Shown here one piece after another: positions 17,747 through 25,858 of a stretch of DNA of 34,143 nucleotides; position 1 is the first letter of the stretch; each line of letters starts with the position of its first letter. A program made the translations under genes and the position numbers. Origin of the DNA: Isosphaeraceae bacterium (lineage in GTDB: Bacteria > Planctomycetota > Planctomycetia > Isosphaerales > Isosphaeraceae); the NCBI GenBank assembly GCA_031291845.1, contig JARLIH010000334.1, positions 1 through 34,143 on the forward strand, read 5' to 3'. Below the pieces are notes generated by a model. It ran no database searches. It saw only the letters and a program-made list of their open reading frames with translations, and had not been told where the DNA came from.

Positions 17747-17801
17747 ACCGGCCGACGGCTCGTGCCTTCTCCCAAGAGGAAGGTGCGGCCCGTCGGCCGG
17801 T
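17747..17801 (+). terminator. 12-bp GC-rich hairpin downstream of the FlgM-like gene
   Basis: ACCGGCCGACGG at 17747-17758 and CCGTCGGCCGGT at 17790-17801 are perfect complements. The 31-base loop itself folds through GTGCCTTC and GAAGGTGC. It begins 37 bases after the stop codon and is followed only by TTATG, so it is a stable transcript end or barrier rather than a classic U-tract terminator. Confidence 0.55.
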
Positions 17802-17981
17802 TATGCTTGTGCCCTCCTTCCCAACCACTTCCAGATTTTGCTGGCGTACGATGTGGCGCTCGGCAACAATCGTCAGCGCCTATCCTGAAGGTGATTTCGG
17901 CTCTTCCCGTCGAGCCCGGAGCGATCGCGCGGCTCGTGCCCGCTGTGGGCACCTTTCGTCACCGACGAGGAGTTCACCAAC

Positions 17982-19553
17982 GTGGAACCCACGACCTTTT
18001 TCCCTCGACCGGCCGGGGGCTCCGTTCCCGCCACCGCGGCGAAATCGAAAAAGGAGGGGACAGCGATCGTCCCCAGCCCCCCCGATCAGACACTCTCCGC
18101 GTCGCTGGTCGCTCTCGGCCTCATGACGGCTGAACAATTGGACGAGGCTCGCCAGTACGGGAAGCAATATCACCGCGACCTGCGCCAATCCGTCCTCGAC
18201 CTCAATTTCATCGCGCCGGAGAAACTCAACGAGCTGGCGTTCGAACGAATTTCCACGCTCGTCCCCGAAGATGGAAGCCCACCCCACGCCGAGGAGGCGA
18301 CAGCGCTTCCCGCCGTCGGCGGTTCGCCTCTTTTGCCCGACCGGGTTCAATTCGAGCAGGATGTTCGCAACGAGCTGCGCGGACTGGCGGCGACCGCGAC
18401 ATTGCCCGACCTCCTGGCACACGTTCTGGATCGCGCCCTCGACTCGCGAGCGACTGACATCCATTTCGACCCGCGCGAGACGGGGCTGCGAGTCCGTTAC
18501 CGGATCGACGGACAACTGCAAGACGTTCTCGAGGTCGACCCGTCCCTGACCACCGCGCTGGCGAGCCGCATCAAGGTCATGTCGAACCTGAACATCGTCG
18601 AGCGCAGACATTCCCAGGACGGCCGAATCACGATCCAGCACTACGGCCGCGCGCGCGATCTGCGGGTCTCGACCTTCCCGACGGCCTTGGGCGAGAAGAT
18701 AGTTATTCGCGTCCACGAAGTCTTGACCGATGCGCCGAGCTTCGAACACCTGGGAATGTCACCGCGCCAGGCCGAGCAGCTCACGCGAATCATCGCCAAA
18801 CCCTACGGCGCTGTGCTCGTGGCGGGTCCCGTCGGGGCGGGCAAAACGTCGACGCTGTATAACTGCCTGGGCAAGATCAATTCACCCGCCCTCAACATCA
18901 TGACGATCGAGGATCCGATCGAGAACCGCATCGAGGGGATCAACCAGACCCAGGTCGACGCCCGGGGCGACCTTCGGTTCGCTGACGGGCTGAAGGCCAT
19001 GCTCCGGCAAGATCCCGACGTCATCATGATCGGCGAGATCCGCGACGAAGAAACCGCACACATCGGCATTCGCGCCTCGCTGACCGGGGTTCTCGTCTTC
19101 AGCACGATTCACGCCTCGGATTCGCCCAGCACGATCGGCAACCTGTTCAACTTCGGCATTCCGGGCTACCAGGTCTCGACGAGCCTGCTGGCCGTCGTCT
19201 CGCAGCGCCTGATCCGCAGGATTTGCCCGTATTGCCGCGTCAGTTATCCGGCCGACCCCAAGGTCATGGCCGCGCTCGATCTCAACCCCGACGACCACGA
19301 GGGCCTCGTGCTTCACAAGGGTCTGGGGTGTCCCGCTTGCTTCCAGACGGGCTATCACGGCCGAACCGGGATTTTCGAAATCATGGAAATCGGCGAGGAG
19401 CTGCGCGAGCTCATCTTCCAGCAGATCCCGAAGGACATCCTCCGACGGGTGGCGATCGACCTGGGAATGCAAACGTTGAAGAGCGCCGCGGTCGATAAAA
19501 TCCTGGACGGCACGACCACCGTTGAGGAGGCTTACCGCGTTGTCTCGATGTGA
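17982..19553 (+). CDS. GspE/PilB-type secretion or pilus ATPase
   Basis: A 523-residue hexameric ATPase of type II secretion or type IV pilus assembly. An N-terminal GspE-N-like domain (about residues 35-95, starting LSASLVALGLMTAEQLDEA) precedes the catalytic core. Walker A is GPVGAGKT (282-289), the Asp box TIEDPIE (308-314), and Walker B DVIMIGEIRDEETAHI (346-361). A tetracysteine zinc site is present as C415, C418, C450 and C453. The GTG at 17982 has GAGGAG at 17967-17972. No pseudopilin, secretin or GspF gene is adjacent, so its machine is elsewhere. GspE or PilB cannot be told apart from sequence alone. Confidence 0.88.
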   Translation: MEPTTFFPRPAGGSVPATAAKSKKEGTAIVPSPPDQTLSASLVALGLMTAEQLDEARQYGKQYHRDLRQSVLDLNFIAPEKLNELAFERISTLVPEDGSPPHAEEATALPAVGGSPLLPDRVQFEQDVRNELRGLAATATLPDLLAHVLDRALDSRATDIHFDPRETGLRVRYRIDGQLQDVLEVDPSLTTALASRIKVMSNLNIVERRHSQDGRITIQHYGRARDLRVSTFPTALGEKIVIRVHEVLTDAPSFEHLGMSPRQAEQLTRIIAKPYGAVLVAGPVGAGKTSTLYNCLGKINSPALNIMTIEDPIENRIEGINQTQVDARGDLRFADGLKAMLRQDPDVIMIGEIRDEETAHIGIRASLTGVLVFSTIHASDSPSTIGNLFNFGIPGYQVSTSLLAVVSQRLIRRICPYCRVSYPADPKVMAALDLNPDDHEGLVLHKGLGCPACFQTGYHGRTGIFEIMEIGEELRELIFQQIPKDILRRVAIDLGMQTLKSAAVDKILDGTTTVEEAYRVVSM

Positions 19554-19625
19554 ACGCACGAGACGCGTGGCACGGGGGTCGTGAACAAGGACGAATCCGA
19601 GGGCTAACCGACAAGGAGGTCGGCG

Positions 19626-20447
19626 ATGCATCCCGGCTTGAATAGAACGCTCGGTGCGGCGGTTCTCGCACCCGGGCTGCTCGTGCTGTCAGTATGGACG
19701 GGAAATTCCGCGGCCGACGAGCCGCGCGGCCTGGGCAGGCTCTTCCGCTTCGGCGGCGCGCCGGCCCCCATCAGCGCCCCCACCCCGGCGTCCTCGCTCC
19801 CGGCGCCGACCAGCCCCCTAATTAGCGACACCGGGGCCCCCGCCCTGCCCCCCCCCGCGACGTCGCTACCACCGACCGTCGCGACGAACCCGCCGGTCAT
19901 CTCGAACACGCCGGTATCGCCGACCCAGCGGATCGTCCCCCAGGCCCGGACGAGCCGCCCGGTGACCGATGCCGACCCGCTGGTCACCCGCGTGTCGCTC
20001 GTCCGCTCCAACGACGGTAACCAGTTCGGCGTCTTTCTCCAAGTGTTCGCCGACGGTACGGTGATCGACGGCGAAGGGGTTCATCGTGTCGGTCGCGACG
20101 CCCTCAAACCGGTCCTGGATGCCCTCCAGGAAAGCGATCTCTACCGTCTCAAGGGACACTGTGGCGCTCCTGCGACGGATTTCACCGAGTATGTCCACCT
20201 TGTCGTCTTCGAACGGAATTTCGGCAAGCTGCGCGCGAACGCCTTCTCGTACTCCGGCAACCCCCAGGGCTGCGACCACGCGGTGCGTCACCTGCACGGA
20301 GCGCTCGACACCTTGCAGACGAGGATCAGTCGGCCGCCGGCAGCCGGACCCGGGCCCGCGCCCGGGCCGGGGCCCGCGAATGATGCCGCGGCTCCGCCAC
20401 CGCCCGTCAATGGCGCGAACACGATTCCGCTCACACCCACCAATTGA
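19626..20447 (+). CDS. Secreted proline-rich protein of unknown function
   Basis: A 273-residue protein with a signal peptide (MHPGLNRTLGAAVLAPGLLVLSVW, cleavage likely near residue 30). It then has a Pro/Ala/Thr-rich linker (about 40-105), a globular domain (about 118-235) with VTRVSLVRSNDGNQFGVFLQ, DGTVIDGEGVHRVG and VVFERNFGKLRANAFSYSG, and a Pro-Gly-rich tail. I do not recognise the domain. The RBS AAGGAGGT sits about 6 bases before the ATG, the strongest in the window, so high translation is expected. It is 72 bases downstream of the ATPase gene and may be cotranscribed. Confidence 0.68.
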   Translation: MHPGLNRTLGAAVLAPGLLVLSVWTGNSAADEPRGLGRLFRFGGAPAPISAPTPASSLPAPTSPLISDTGAPALPPPATSLPPTVATNPPVISNTPVSPTQRIVPQARTSRPVTDADPLVTRVSLVRSNDGNQFGVFLQVFADGTVIDGEGVHRVGRDALKPVLDALQESDLYRLKGHCGAPATDFTEYVHLVVFERNFGKLRANAFSYSGNPQGCDHAVRHLHGALDTLQTRISRPPAAGPGPAPGPGPANDAAAPPPPVNGANTIPLTPTN

Positions 20448-20510
20448 GACGACCCGGGCATTCTCGCGTGTACTGAGTGGAAGCCGTTTGGGGCGGCCGG
20501 TAGAATAGCA

Positions 20511-20527
20511 TCGAGAATGATTCTTGA
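20511..20527 (+). promoter_or_regulatory. Fur/PerR-box-like inverted repeat upstream of the Fur-family gene
   Basis: The 17-base site TCGAGAATGATTCTTGA reads as 8-1-8 half sites with one mismatch (AGAAT and ATTCT at the centre). This is the symmetry of Fur and PerR operators, which are 7-1-7 repeats. It lies 64 bases before the GTG start, next to a TAGAAT at 20501-20506 that may be a -10 element. It is probably the autoregulatory site of the gene. Confidence 0.5.
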
Positions 20528-20591
20528 TTTTGAAGCGCGGACCCTGCCTTCACCAGGCTGGGTCCGCATTCGCGCCTGAAGGACGATCATC

Positions 20592-21086
20592 GTGGCGGAC
20601 CGCGCCCCTCTCGCACCCTTGAACTTGGCGGAGAGCCCCGAGCACAAGTTCCGCGATTTCCTGGCCATTCGGGGCGAAAAACTCACCGAGCCGCGCCGCG
20701 TCCTCGTGCGCCATATCTTCGATTCTCACAAGCACTTTGACGCGGACGAACTGGTCGCCGACCTCCGTAGCGCGGGGCGGCAGGTCAGCCGCTCGACGGT
20801 TTACCGCACCTTGCGGCTCCTGGTCGAAGCGGGGCTCCTGCGCGAGCTTCGGCTGACGAACCGAACGGCCTATGAGCACGACTACGGCTATCCCTCTCAC
20901 GACCACTTGCACTGCACTGAGTGCAATGCGGTCGTGGAGTTCCGGAACGAAGCGGTACGCCAGCTCAGCGAAACGGTGAGCCGCGAGCACGGCTTCCGCC
21001 CGGTCGGCCACCGGTTCATCATCACGGGCGTCTGCCCCGCCTGTAGCCGCGCCCGCAGCCCGCGGCGCCGGCTAGACTTGATCTGA
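20592..21086 (+). CDS. Fur-family transcriptional regulator
   Basis: A 164-residue metal- or peroxide-responsive repressor. The winged-helix part (about residues 16-95) has RRVLVRHIFDSHKHFDADELVADL and the recognition region VSRSTVYRTLRLLVEAGLLREL. The dimer and metal part has SHDHLHCTEC (H103, H105, H107, C108, C111) and the second zinc-binding CxxC at CPAC (C148, C151). The N-terminal extension of 15 residues precedes the domain. Whether it is Fur, PerR or Zur cannot be decided; both CxxC pairs are present, as in many members. The GTG at 20592 is preceded by AAGGACG. Confidence 0.87.
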   Translation: MADRAPLAPLNLAESPEHKFRDFLAIRGEKLTEPRRVLVRHIFDSHKHFDADELVADLRSAGRQVSRSTVYRTLRLLVEAGLLRELRLTNRTAYEHDYGYPSHDHLHCTECNAVVEFRNEAVRQLSETVSREHGFRPVGHRFIITGVCPACSRARSPRRRLDLI

Positions 21087-21107
21087 CGACCGTTTCCGGC
21101 CGCCCCA

Positions 21108-22742
21108 TTATTCCAGGTAACCGAGGTCGGCCAGTCGCTGTTCGATGATCGCCTGCTCCTCCGGTGTGTACTCGAATTGCGGGCGGTGCGGGCCGGTCAC
21201 TGGGTTGGCTCCCGGGTCTTGCCGGCGCGTCGGTAGGTCGGAGAGCAGCGAGAGCGGTTTCCCTTCGACGTGGGTCGGGATCGGCAACCCGAACAGTTTC
21301 AGAATGGTCGGCGTCACATCCTGCAAGTCGGCGTTCAGGGTCCGCCCGGGGGTCACCCGATCGGTAGCGAGGGCAATGATTCCCTCCGGGCGATGGGTGC
21401 CGGGGAGGTTCGCGTCCGGCTCGACCCAGCCCGCACCCGAGGCCAGTTTCGTGCGGACCCAGTACGCTTCGTCGGGCAGCGCGATAAGGTCCGGGTAGCC
21501 CTCCCTGGCCGGATCCAGATGGTAGGCCTCGGCCACCTCGACGATTTTGGGGAACAAGGGCTTACCCGTTTCCGGGTGACATGCCTCCGACAGGACGGCG
21601 ACCGTGGCCTCGCGTGCGTCGTCCAGTTCCCTCGGCGTGCTCAGCGGCGCGCCTGCTCGCCGGGCGGTCGAATTCAGGTAGATCATCGCCGCGGTGTCTT
21701 GGTGCGGGGCAAATGCGAGCGTGCGCTTCCAGTCGAACGGAAACTGGGCCGTCACCGAGGCGTCGAACGAGGACGTCCGGGCGTGAGGGTCATCGCGCTT
21801 GGCGCCCCAGAGCCGAAAATGTTCTCGCGCTTGCTTGAGCCGTCGCCAGCCCTGGCCGGCGATGCCAGGGAGACGAGCGATCCCGGCGTCGAGCAGGATT
21901 CGGTTGACGTGCACGCGGCCCAGGCACGGGCCGAAGCCGTGGTCGCTTGTGACCATCACCGCCGCGCCCCTCTGGTCGGCCAGTTCGCAAAGCAGACCGA
22001 TCGCGACGTCCAGCCCGCGAATAACCTCGGCCGCGGCTACGTTCCAGTTGGGACGGTCGACGCCCGTTTCGTCAACATTCAAATAAGGCCAGACGCGGTG
22101 CTGGAACGGGTCGAGGTTCTGAAACTGGACCATCAGCACGGACCAGTCCGGCTGGACCTTGTCGGCGAGCAGGCCCCCTTCCGCCCGGCCGCGGAAGCTC
22201 TGGGCGGTGAGCCGTGCGTTCTCGGCGAGTTCTTCGTACGACTGCGGGGCCCGCTTCCAGAAATAGCGGAGCGTATAGTCCGGGGCCTCGTTGCGCAGTC
22301 GGGCGGCGAACTCGGGTGCGCCGGAGAGGGCCGCTTCCAGGTGCGGCGCGTCCATCCCCGAAACCACGACGCCCCGCACCTGCGGCGGCGGATACATACC
22401 CGGCACGTTCAAACAAACCACCGAGCGCCCGGCGTGCGAGAACGAGTGCCAGACGGTCGGCACGCGGACCCGGGCAGAATGGTTGACCTTCATCTGGTTG
22501 GACGCGACGTCGTAGTGCCGGTGGTCGAACAAGCCGTGCCGCGCGGGGCCGCACCCGGTCAGCATGGTGGTCCACGCTGCCGTGGTGACGGGCGGGATGC
22601 AGGAGCGCAGGGTGCCGTGCGCCGCGCGCGCCAGGAGCGCGTCGAGGTTCGGCATCAAGCCGCGCTCCCGCATCGGGTCCAGCACGGTCCAAGTCGCCCC
22701 GTCGAGACCGAGAATGACGAGCCGGTCGAGGGTCGTCTGCAT
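21108..22742 (-). CDS. Alkaline-phosphatase-superfamily phosphohydrolase/phosphodiesterase
   Basis: A 544-residue two-metal hydrolase of the type I phosphodiesterase/nucleotide-pyrophosphatase group. The metal-site residues can be placed: D14 in LGLDGATW, the nucleophile region PVTTAAWTTMLTG (T53/T54), NLDPFQH (D211, H215), SDHGFG (D267, H268), and a late GTHRPEG. No signal peptide is seen, so it probably acts in the cytoplasm. The ATG at 22742 has GAGGT 7 bases upstream; the open frame further upstream has no family character. It follows the methyltransferase by 76 bases and converges on the Fur-family gene. The substrate is unknown. Confidence 0.85.
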   Translation of the reverse strand: MQTTLDRLVILGLDGATWTVLDPMRERGLMPNLDALLARAAHGTLRSCIPPVTTAAWTTMLTGCGPARHGLFDHRHYDVASNQMKVNHSARVRVPTVWHSFSHAGRSVVCLNVPGMYPPPQVRGVVVSGMDAPHLEAALSGAPEFAARLRNEAPDYTLRYFWKRAPQSYEELAENARLTAQSFRGRAEGGLLADKVQPDWSVLMVQFQNLDPFQHRVWPYLNVDETGVDRPNWNVAAAEVIRGLDVAIGLLCELADQRGAAVMVTSDHGFGPCLGRVHVNRILLDAGIARLPGIAGQGWRRLKQAREHFRLWGAKRDDPHARTSSFDASVTAQFPFDWKRTLAFAPHQDTAAMIYLNSTARRAGAPLSTPRELDDAREATVAVLSEACHPETGKPLFPKIVEVAEAYHLDPAREGYPDLIALPDEAYWVRTKLASGAGWVEPDANLPGTHRPEGIIALATDRVTPGRTLNADLQDVTPTILKLFGLPIPTHVEGKPLSLLSDLPTRRQDPGANPVTGPHRPQFEYTPEEQAIIEQRLADLGYLE

Positions 22743-22818
22743 CCGGGTGACCTCGCAACGGAAAGAGAGAGGGAAGCGGAAGTCGGACGAGAACGGTGGT
22801 CGCTCAGCGCACGGACCG

Positions 22819-23523
22819 TCAGCCAGCCCGGGCCAACGTCGGCGCAACGTCGATCGTGAATTCGGCCGAGTAGTACGCCGAGATCTGCCGCCGTTCCCCC
22901 TTGGAGCGGTACACTTGAGACAAGCCTCTGCGGACCTTCTGGCCCAGGGAGAGGTTCTCGCGCGCCTCGTCGAGCCATGCCCGATAGCGCAGCACCAGGT
23001 CGTCAGCGCGGCCCGCGAAGTTCCCGGGCGCTGGCGCCTTGAAGCCGATCGCCATTACCGAGTGGGGAAACGCGTGGTAGCCCTGATATCCAGTCAGGCG
23101 CGCCGCGTATGGCGCCATCATGCGCCGTAGACAATTGGGCGTCATCCGCCAATAATCGTCCGGGTAGCCGTGAATGCGGAAATTCAGCGGGGACGTGATG
23201 AGGAAGAGGCCCCCCGGCTTGAGGATGCGGTAGACCTCGTCAAACGCCCTGCGAACCTCGAACACGTGCTCGAACGTCTCGATGCACAGCACGGTCCCGA
23301 CTGACCCCTCGGGCAAGCTGATCGCACTGACGTCCTCGACGCGGTCGACCCCCGGCCCGGGGCGCATGTCGCAGCCCACGTACTCCTTGCCAGGGAAGAA
23401 CGACCGCAGGTCGGCATAGTCCAACTGCCCCTCGACCTGGTACGAGCCGAACTCGAACACGGGGCCCGGACAGTCGAACGACTCGGAGACGAGACGGCAG
23501 AACGCCTTGTTGTGGTCGCGCAT
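22819..23523 (-). CDS. Class I SAM-dependent methyltransferase
   Basis: A 234-residue methyltransferase of the Methyltransf_11 kind. Motif I is variant, VFEFGSYQVEGQ, with a Ser-Tyr instead of the second glycine. Motif II is DVSAISLPEGSVGTVLCIETFEHVFEV, and the post-motif helix region is VYRILKPGGLFLITSPLNFRIHGYPDDYW. The last 60 residues are an added tail. A YPDDYWRMTP segment resembles methyltransferases of cell-surface glycan clusters, but the substrate is not readable. It is upstream of the phosphohydrolase in one direction, and a hairpin GCCCGG/CCGGGC lies at 23567-23586 in its upstream region. Confidence 0.8.
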   Translation of the reverse strand: MRDHNKAFCRLVSESFDCPGPVFEFGSYQVEGQLDYADLRSFFPGKEYVGCDMRPGPGVDRVEDVSAISLPEGSVGTVLCIETFEHVFEVRRAFDEVYRILKPGGLFLITSPLNFRIHGYPDDYWRMTPNCLRRMMAPYAARLTGYQGYHAFPHSVMAIGFKAPAPGNFAGRADDLVLRYRAWLDEARENLSLGQKVRRGLSQVYRSKGERRQISAYYSAEFTIDVAPTLARAG

Positions 23524-23669
23524 CGCGTGCGCTCCTCCCTGAGCGCGGGCTCGAAAGCAAGCTGTGGCCCGGACGCCGTTCCGGGCGCGCGAATGTTACG
23601 GTGTGCCGCCAAGTTGGTCAACCGGAACTCGGCGGGATCGGCGGATCGAACCACGACTCGGGGACCGGG

Positions 23670-24572
23670 TTACAGCGCGTCCGGATCGATCCCCAACTCG
23701 CGCAACCGTTGCGCCAAAAGCGCGACACGCTTGCGCTCGGCCGCCGCCTGTTGCTGTGCCGCCGTAGCCTGCTGTTGTGCGACCTCAGCCTGCTGCTGTG
23801 CGACCTCAGCGCGATTTCGCTCGGCCTCGAGGACCTGTCGTTCTGTCTCCAGCAGTTCCTCGCTAGTGGGTAAGACCGCGCCATTCGCGTCAAACCAACG
23901 CATCCAAGGCGCTTCTTCGTTCAGGACATGGCCGTGCCACACTCCGAGTGAGATGCCGAGAGTTTCAATCGGGAAGTGCCCCCTATCGTCAGGCTCGATC
24001 CGCTCATAGCGACCGTCGACGAGGTGGTAAACCTCGAGATGGCCCGACTCGACCTCGAACAGCCCGTAGTAGGTGGCGTGCAGGACTTGCTCGTAGATCC
24101 AAAACTTGCCCTGCCACGGCGTCCGGTCGCGTTCTTCGGACCCGTCGCCCGACACGAACTCGAGCAGGATCTCGGGCGAGATCAACTCCTGCCACATGAC
24201 GTAGGAGCGGCGGAAATGCCCCTCGAACTGCGGCGGGACGCCGGGAACGTAGTACCAGTCGGGCGCTTTGCACCCGCGACCGGTAGGGTCGGTCAAGCGG
24301 TAGTAGATCAACGAGTCCTGACCGATTGCGAAATGCTCGTCCGGGTGCCGCCGCCGCAGCACGGGCAGGATGCTTTCGGTCAGCAGATAACTCTGGGGGT
24401 GTTCCCGGAAGTTGCTAACGATACAGGAGTCGTCCTTTTCCGGAAGGTCGAGGTGGGTCGGCATCCGAAACGTCTTGTGGACCCGGGCCTCGGACTCCGG
24501 AGAGAATCGATCCGGAAGGTCGAGGTGAGTCGGCATCCGAAGCGGCAGGGGGCTCGAAGCGGCGTCAGCCAT
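23670..24572 (-). CDS. Uma2/DUF820-family protein with C-terminal coiled coil
   Basis: A 300-residue protein with the PD-(D/E)XK-like Uma2 core: CKAPDWYYVPG (residues 101-111), ILLEFVSGDGSEERDR (135-150), GKFWIYEQV (155-163) and YYGLFEVESGHLEVY. Members are common in planctomycetes and cyanobacteria, and their role is not known. MPTHLDLP occurs twice near the N-terminus (13-20 and 37-44). The C-terminus (238-290) is a Glu/Gln/Ala coiled coil built from a 21-bp repeat. The start at 24572 is one choice; a second ATG lies at 24620. It is in the same direction as the mqn genes, 44 bases after mqnE. Confidence 0.75.
   Translation of the reverse strand: MADAASSPLPLRMPTHLDLPDRFSPESEARVHKTFRMPTHLDLPEKDDSCIVSNFREHPQSYLLTESILPVLRRRHPDEHFAIGQDSLIYYRLTDPTGRGCKAPDWYYVPGVPPQFEGHFRRSYVMWQELISPEILLEFVSGDGSEERDRTPWQGKFWIYEQVLHATYYGLFEVESGHLEVYHLVDGRYERIEPDDRGHFPIETLGISLGVWHGHVLNEEAPWMRWFDANGAVLPTSEELLETERQVLEAERNRAEVAQQQAEVAQQQATAAQQQAAAERKRVALLAQRLRELGIDPDAL
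23747..23809 (-). repeat. Three 21-bp tandem repeats in the Uma2 coiled coil
   Basis: Three units of 21 bases (23747-23767, 23768-23788, 23789-23809) encode heptads read on the minus strand as AEVAQQQ, AEVAQQQ and ATAAQQQ. Units two and three differ by one base. Their copy number may vary between strains by slippage. Confidence 0.85.
24439..24469 (-). repeat. 31-bp direct repeat, copy 1
   Basis: The 31 bases differ by one base from copy 2 at 24511-24541, 72 bases (24 codons) away. Both are in frame in the Uma2 gene and encode RMPTHLDLP. Flanks on both sides diverge at once. Confidence 0.85.
24511..24541 (-). repeat. 31-bp direct repeat, copy 2
   Basis: Partner of the copy at 24439-24469, with a single G/A difference. 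It encodes the first MPTHLDLP, 12 residues from the proposed start of the Uma2 protein. Confidence 0.85.
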
Positions 24573-24616
24573 GGGTCTCGACGCTCCATCCTGGTTCAAA
24601 ACCGGACATGATTCTT

Positions 24617-25765
24617 TCATTTCCCCGCGAGTGTCAAGAGCGGAACGTCGATGTGTTCGCCTGACACCCACCTTTCACCCGTGCGATCGACGCGGTGGTA
24701 CAGCGTGTCGCGCTCCACGGGAATCCGGCCCGCCTCGCCAATCAACCGCCGGATCTCGGCCACCGTCACTTCCTGAGGAGTTTCGGCTCCGGCCTCGTGG
24801 TAGATCTTCTCATGCACCACGGTGCCGTCGATGTCGTCCGCCCCGAACGCGAGCGCTACCTGGGCCGTCTTGATGCCGAGCATCACCCAGTATGCCTTGA
24901 TGTGCGGAAAGTTGTCGAGCATCAGCCGGCTGATCGCCATCGTCTTCAGATCCATAACGCCGCTCGGTTTCGGGATCTCATCCATGCGGGAGTGATCCGG
25001 GTGGAACGCCAGCGGGATGAAGGTCTGGAAACCGCCTGTCTCGTCCTGGAGCTCACGCAGGCGAACCAGGTGATCGATCCGGTGCTTCGCCTTCTCGACA
25101 TGGCCGTAAAGCATCGTCGCGTTTGAGTGCAAGCCGAGCTGGTGCGCCGTGCGGTGGACCTCCAGCCAGGTTTCGGTCGATGCCTTGGCGCCGCAGATCG
25201 CGTCGCGAACCTCGGGGTGGAAGATCTCGGCGCCCCCACCGGGAAGGCTTCCCAGGCCGGCCTCGATCAGGCGCTCAAGGATCTCCCGGATCGGGCGACG
25301 GTCGATCTTCGCGAACCACTCCACCTCGACACCGGTGTATGCCTTGACGTGAATCTCGGGTGCCGCCTCCTTCACCCAGCGCACGACATCCACGTAGTAC
25401 TGGAACGGCAGCTTGTGGTGCAGCCCGCCAACGATGTGCAACTCGGTCGCTCCGCGGGAACGTGCCTGGAGGGCCCGTTCCTTGATCTGCGTTTGGTCCA
25501 TCGTATAACCGCGAGGGTCGTCCAGGTCGGCCCGAAAGGCGCAGAAATCGCACTTGTAGACGCAGACATTCGTCGGGTTGATGTGCGTATTGACGTTGTA
25601 ATAACCGAAGTTGCCGTTGTACCGCTCGCGCACGAGGTTCGCCATCGCCCCGAGCGCGAAGAGGTCATTCGATGCTTCGAGCGCAAGACCGTCCTCAAAG
25701 CTCAGACGCTCCCTTGCCTCAACCTTCTCACGGATCGCCCGCAAGTTCGACGCTTCGCTCGGCAT
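24617..25765 (-). CDS. mqnE: Aminodeoxyfutalosine synthase MqnE
   Basis: Radical-SAM enzyme that joins S-adenosylmethionine to the chorismate-derived product of MqnA, giving aminofutalosine, in the futalosine route to menaquinone. The 382 residues include the cluster motif CVYKCDFCAF (C68, C72, C75), ELHIVGGLHHKLPFQYY, the SLPGGGAEIFHPEVRD segment and the C-terminal IPVERDTLYHRVDRTG. These match MqnE rather than the related MqnC. The start at 25765 has GAGGG 8 bases upstream. It is the last gene of the minus-strand block, 93 bases after mqnP. Confidence 0.92.
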   Translation of the reverse strand: MPSEASNLRAIREKVEARERLSFEDGLALEASNDLFALGAMANLVRERYNGNFGYYNVNTHINPTNVCVYKCDFCAFRADLDDPRGYTMDQTQIKERALQARSRGATELHIVGGLHHKLPFQYYVDVVRWVKEAAPEIHVKAYTGVEVEWFAKIDRRPIREILERLIEAGLGSLPGGGAEIFHPEVRDAICGAKASTETWLEVHRTAHQLGLHSNATMLYGHVEKAKHRIDHLVRLRELQDETGGFQTFIPLAFHPDHSRMDEIPKPSGVMDLKTMAISRLMLDNFPHIKAYWVMLGIKTAQVALAFGADDIDGTVVHEKIYHEAGAETPQEVTVAEIRRLIGEAGRIPVERDTLYHRVDRTGERWVSGEHIDVPLLTLAGK

Positions 25766-25858
25766 CTCGCAGTCCCTCACCCGAACAGTCGGCCAACCGT
25801 AGATCTTTTCAGAGATTTTAGTCGAATTTGAAGCCAGCGGCAACGGGAGACGGCATGC

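Noticed and set aside
21270..22859. 529-codon plus-strand frame opposite the phosphohydrolase
   Set aside because: The minus-strand gene has all metal-binding motifs; the plus frame has none and shows antisense composition.
24617..25765. MqnC instead of MqnE
   Set aside because: The SLPGGGAEIF segment and the IPVERDTLYHRV end match MqnE; MqnC has different blocks there.
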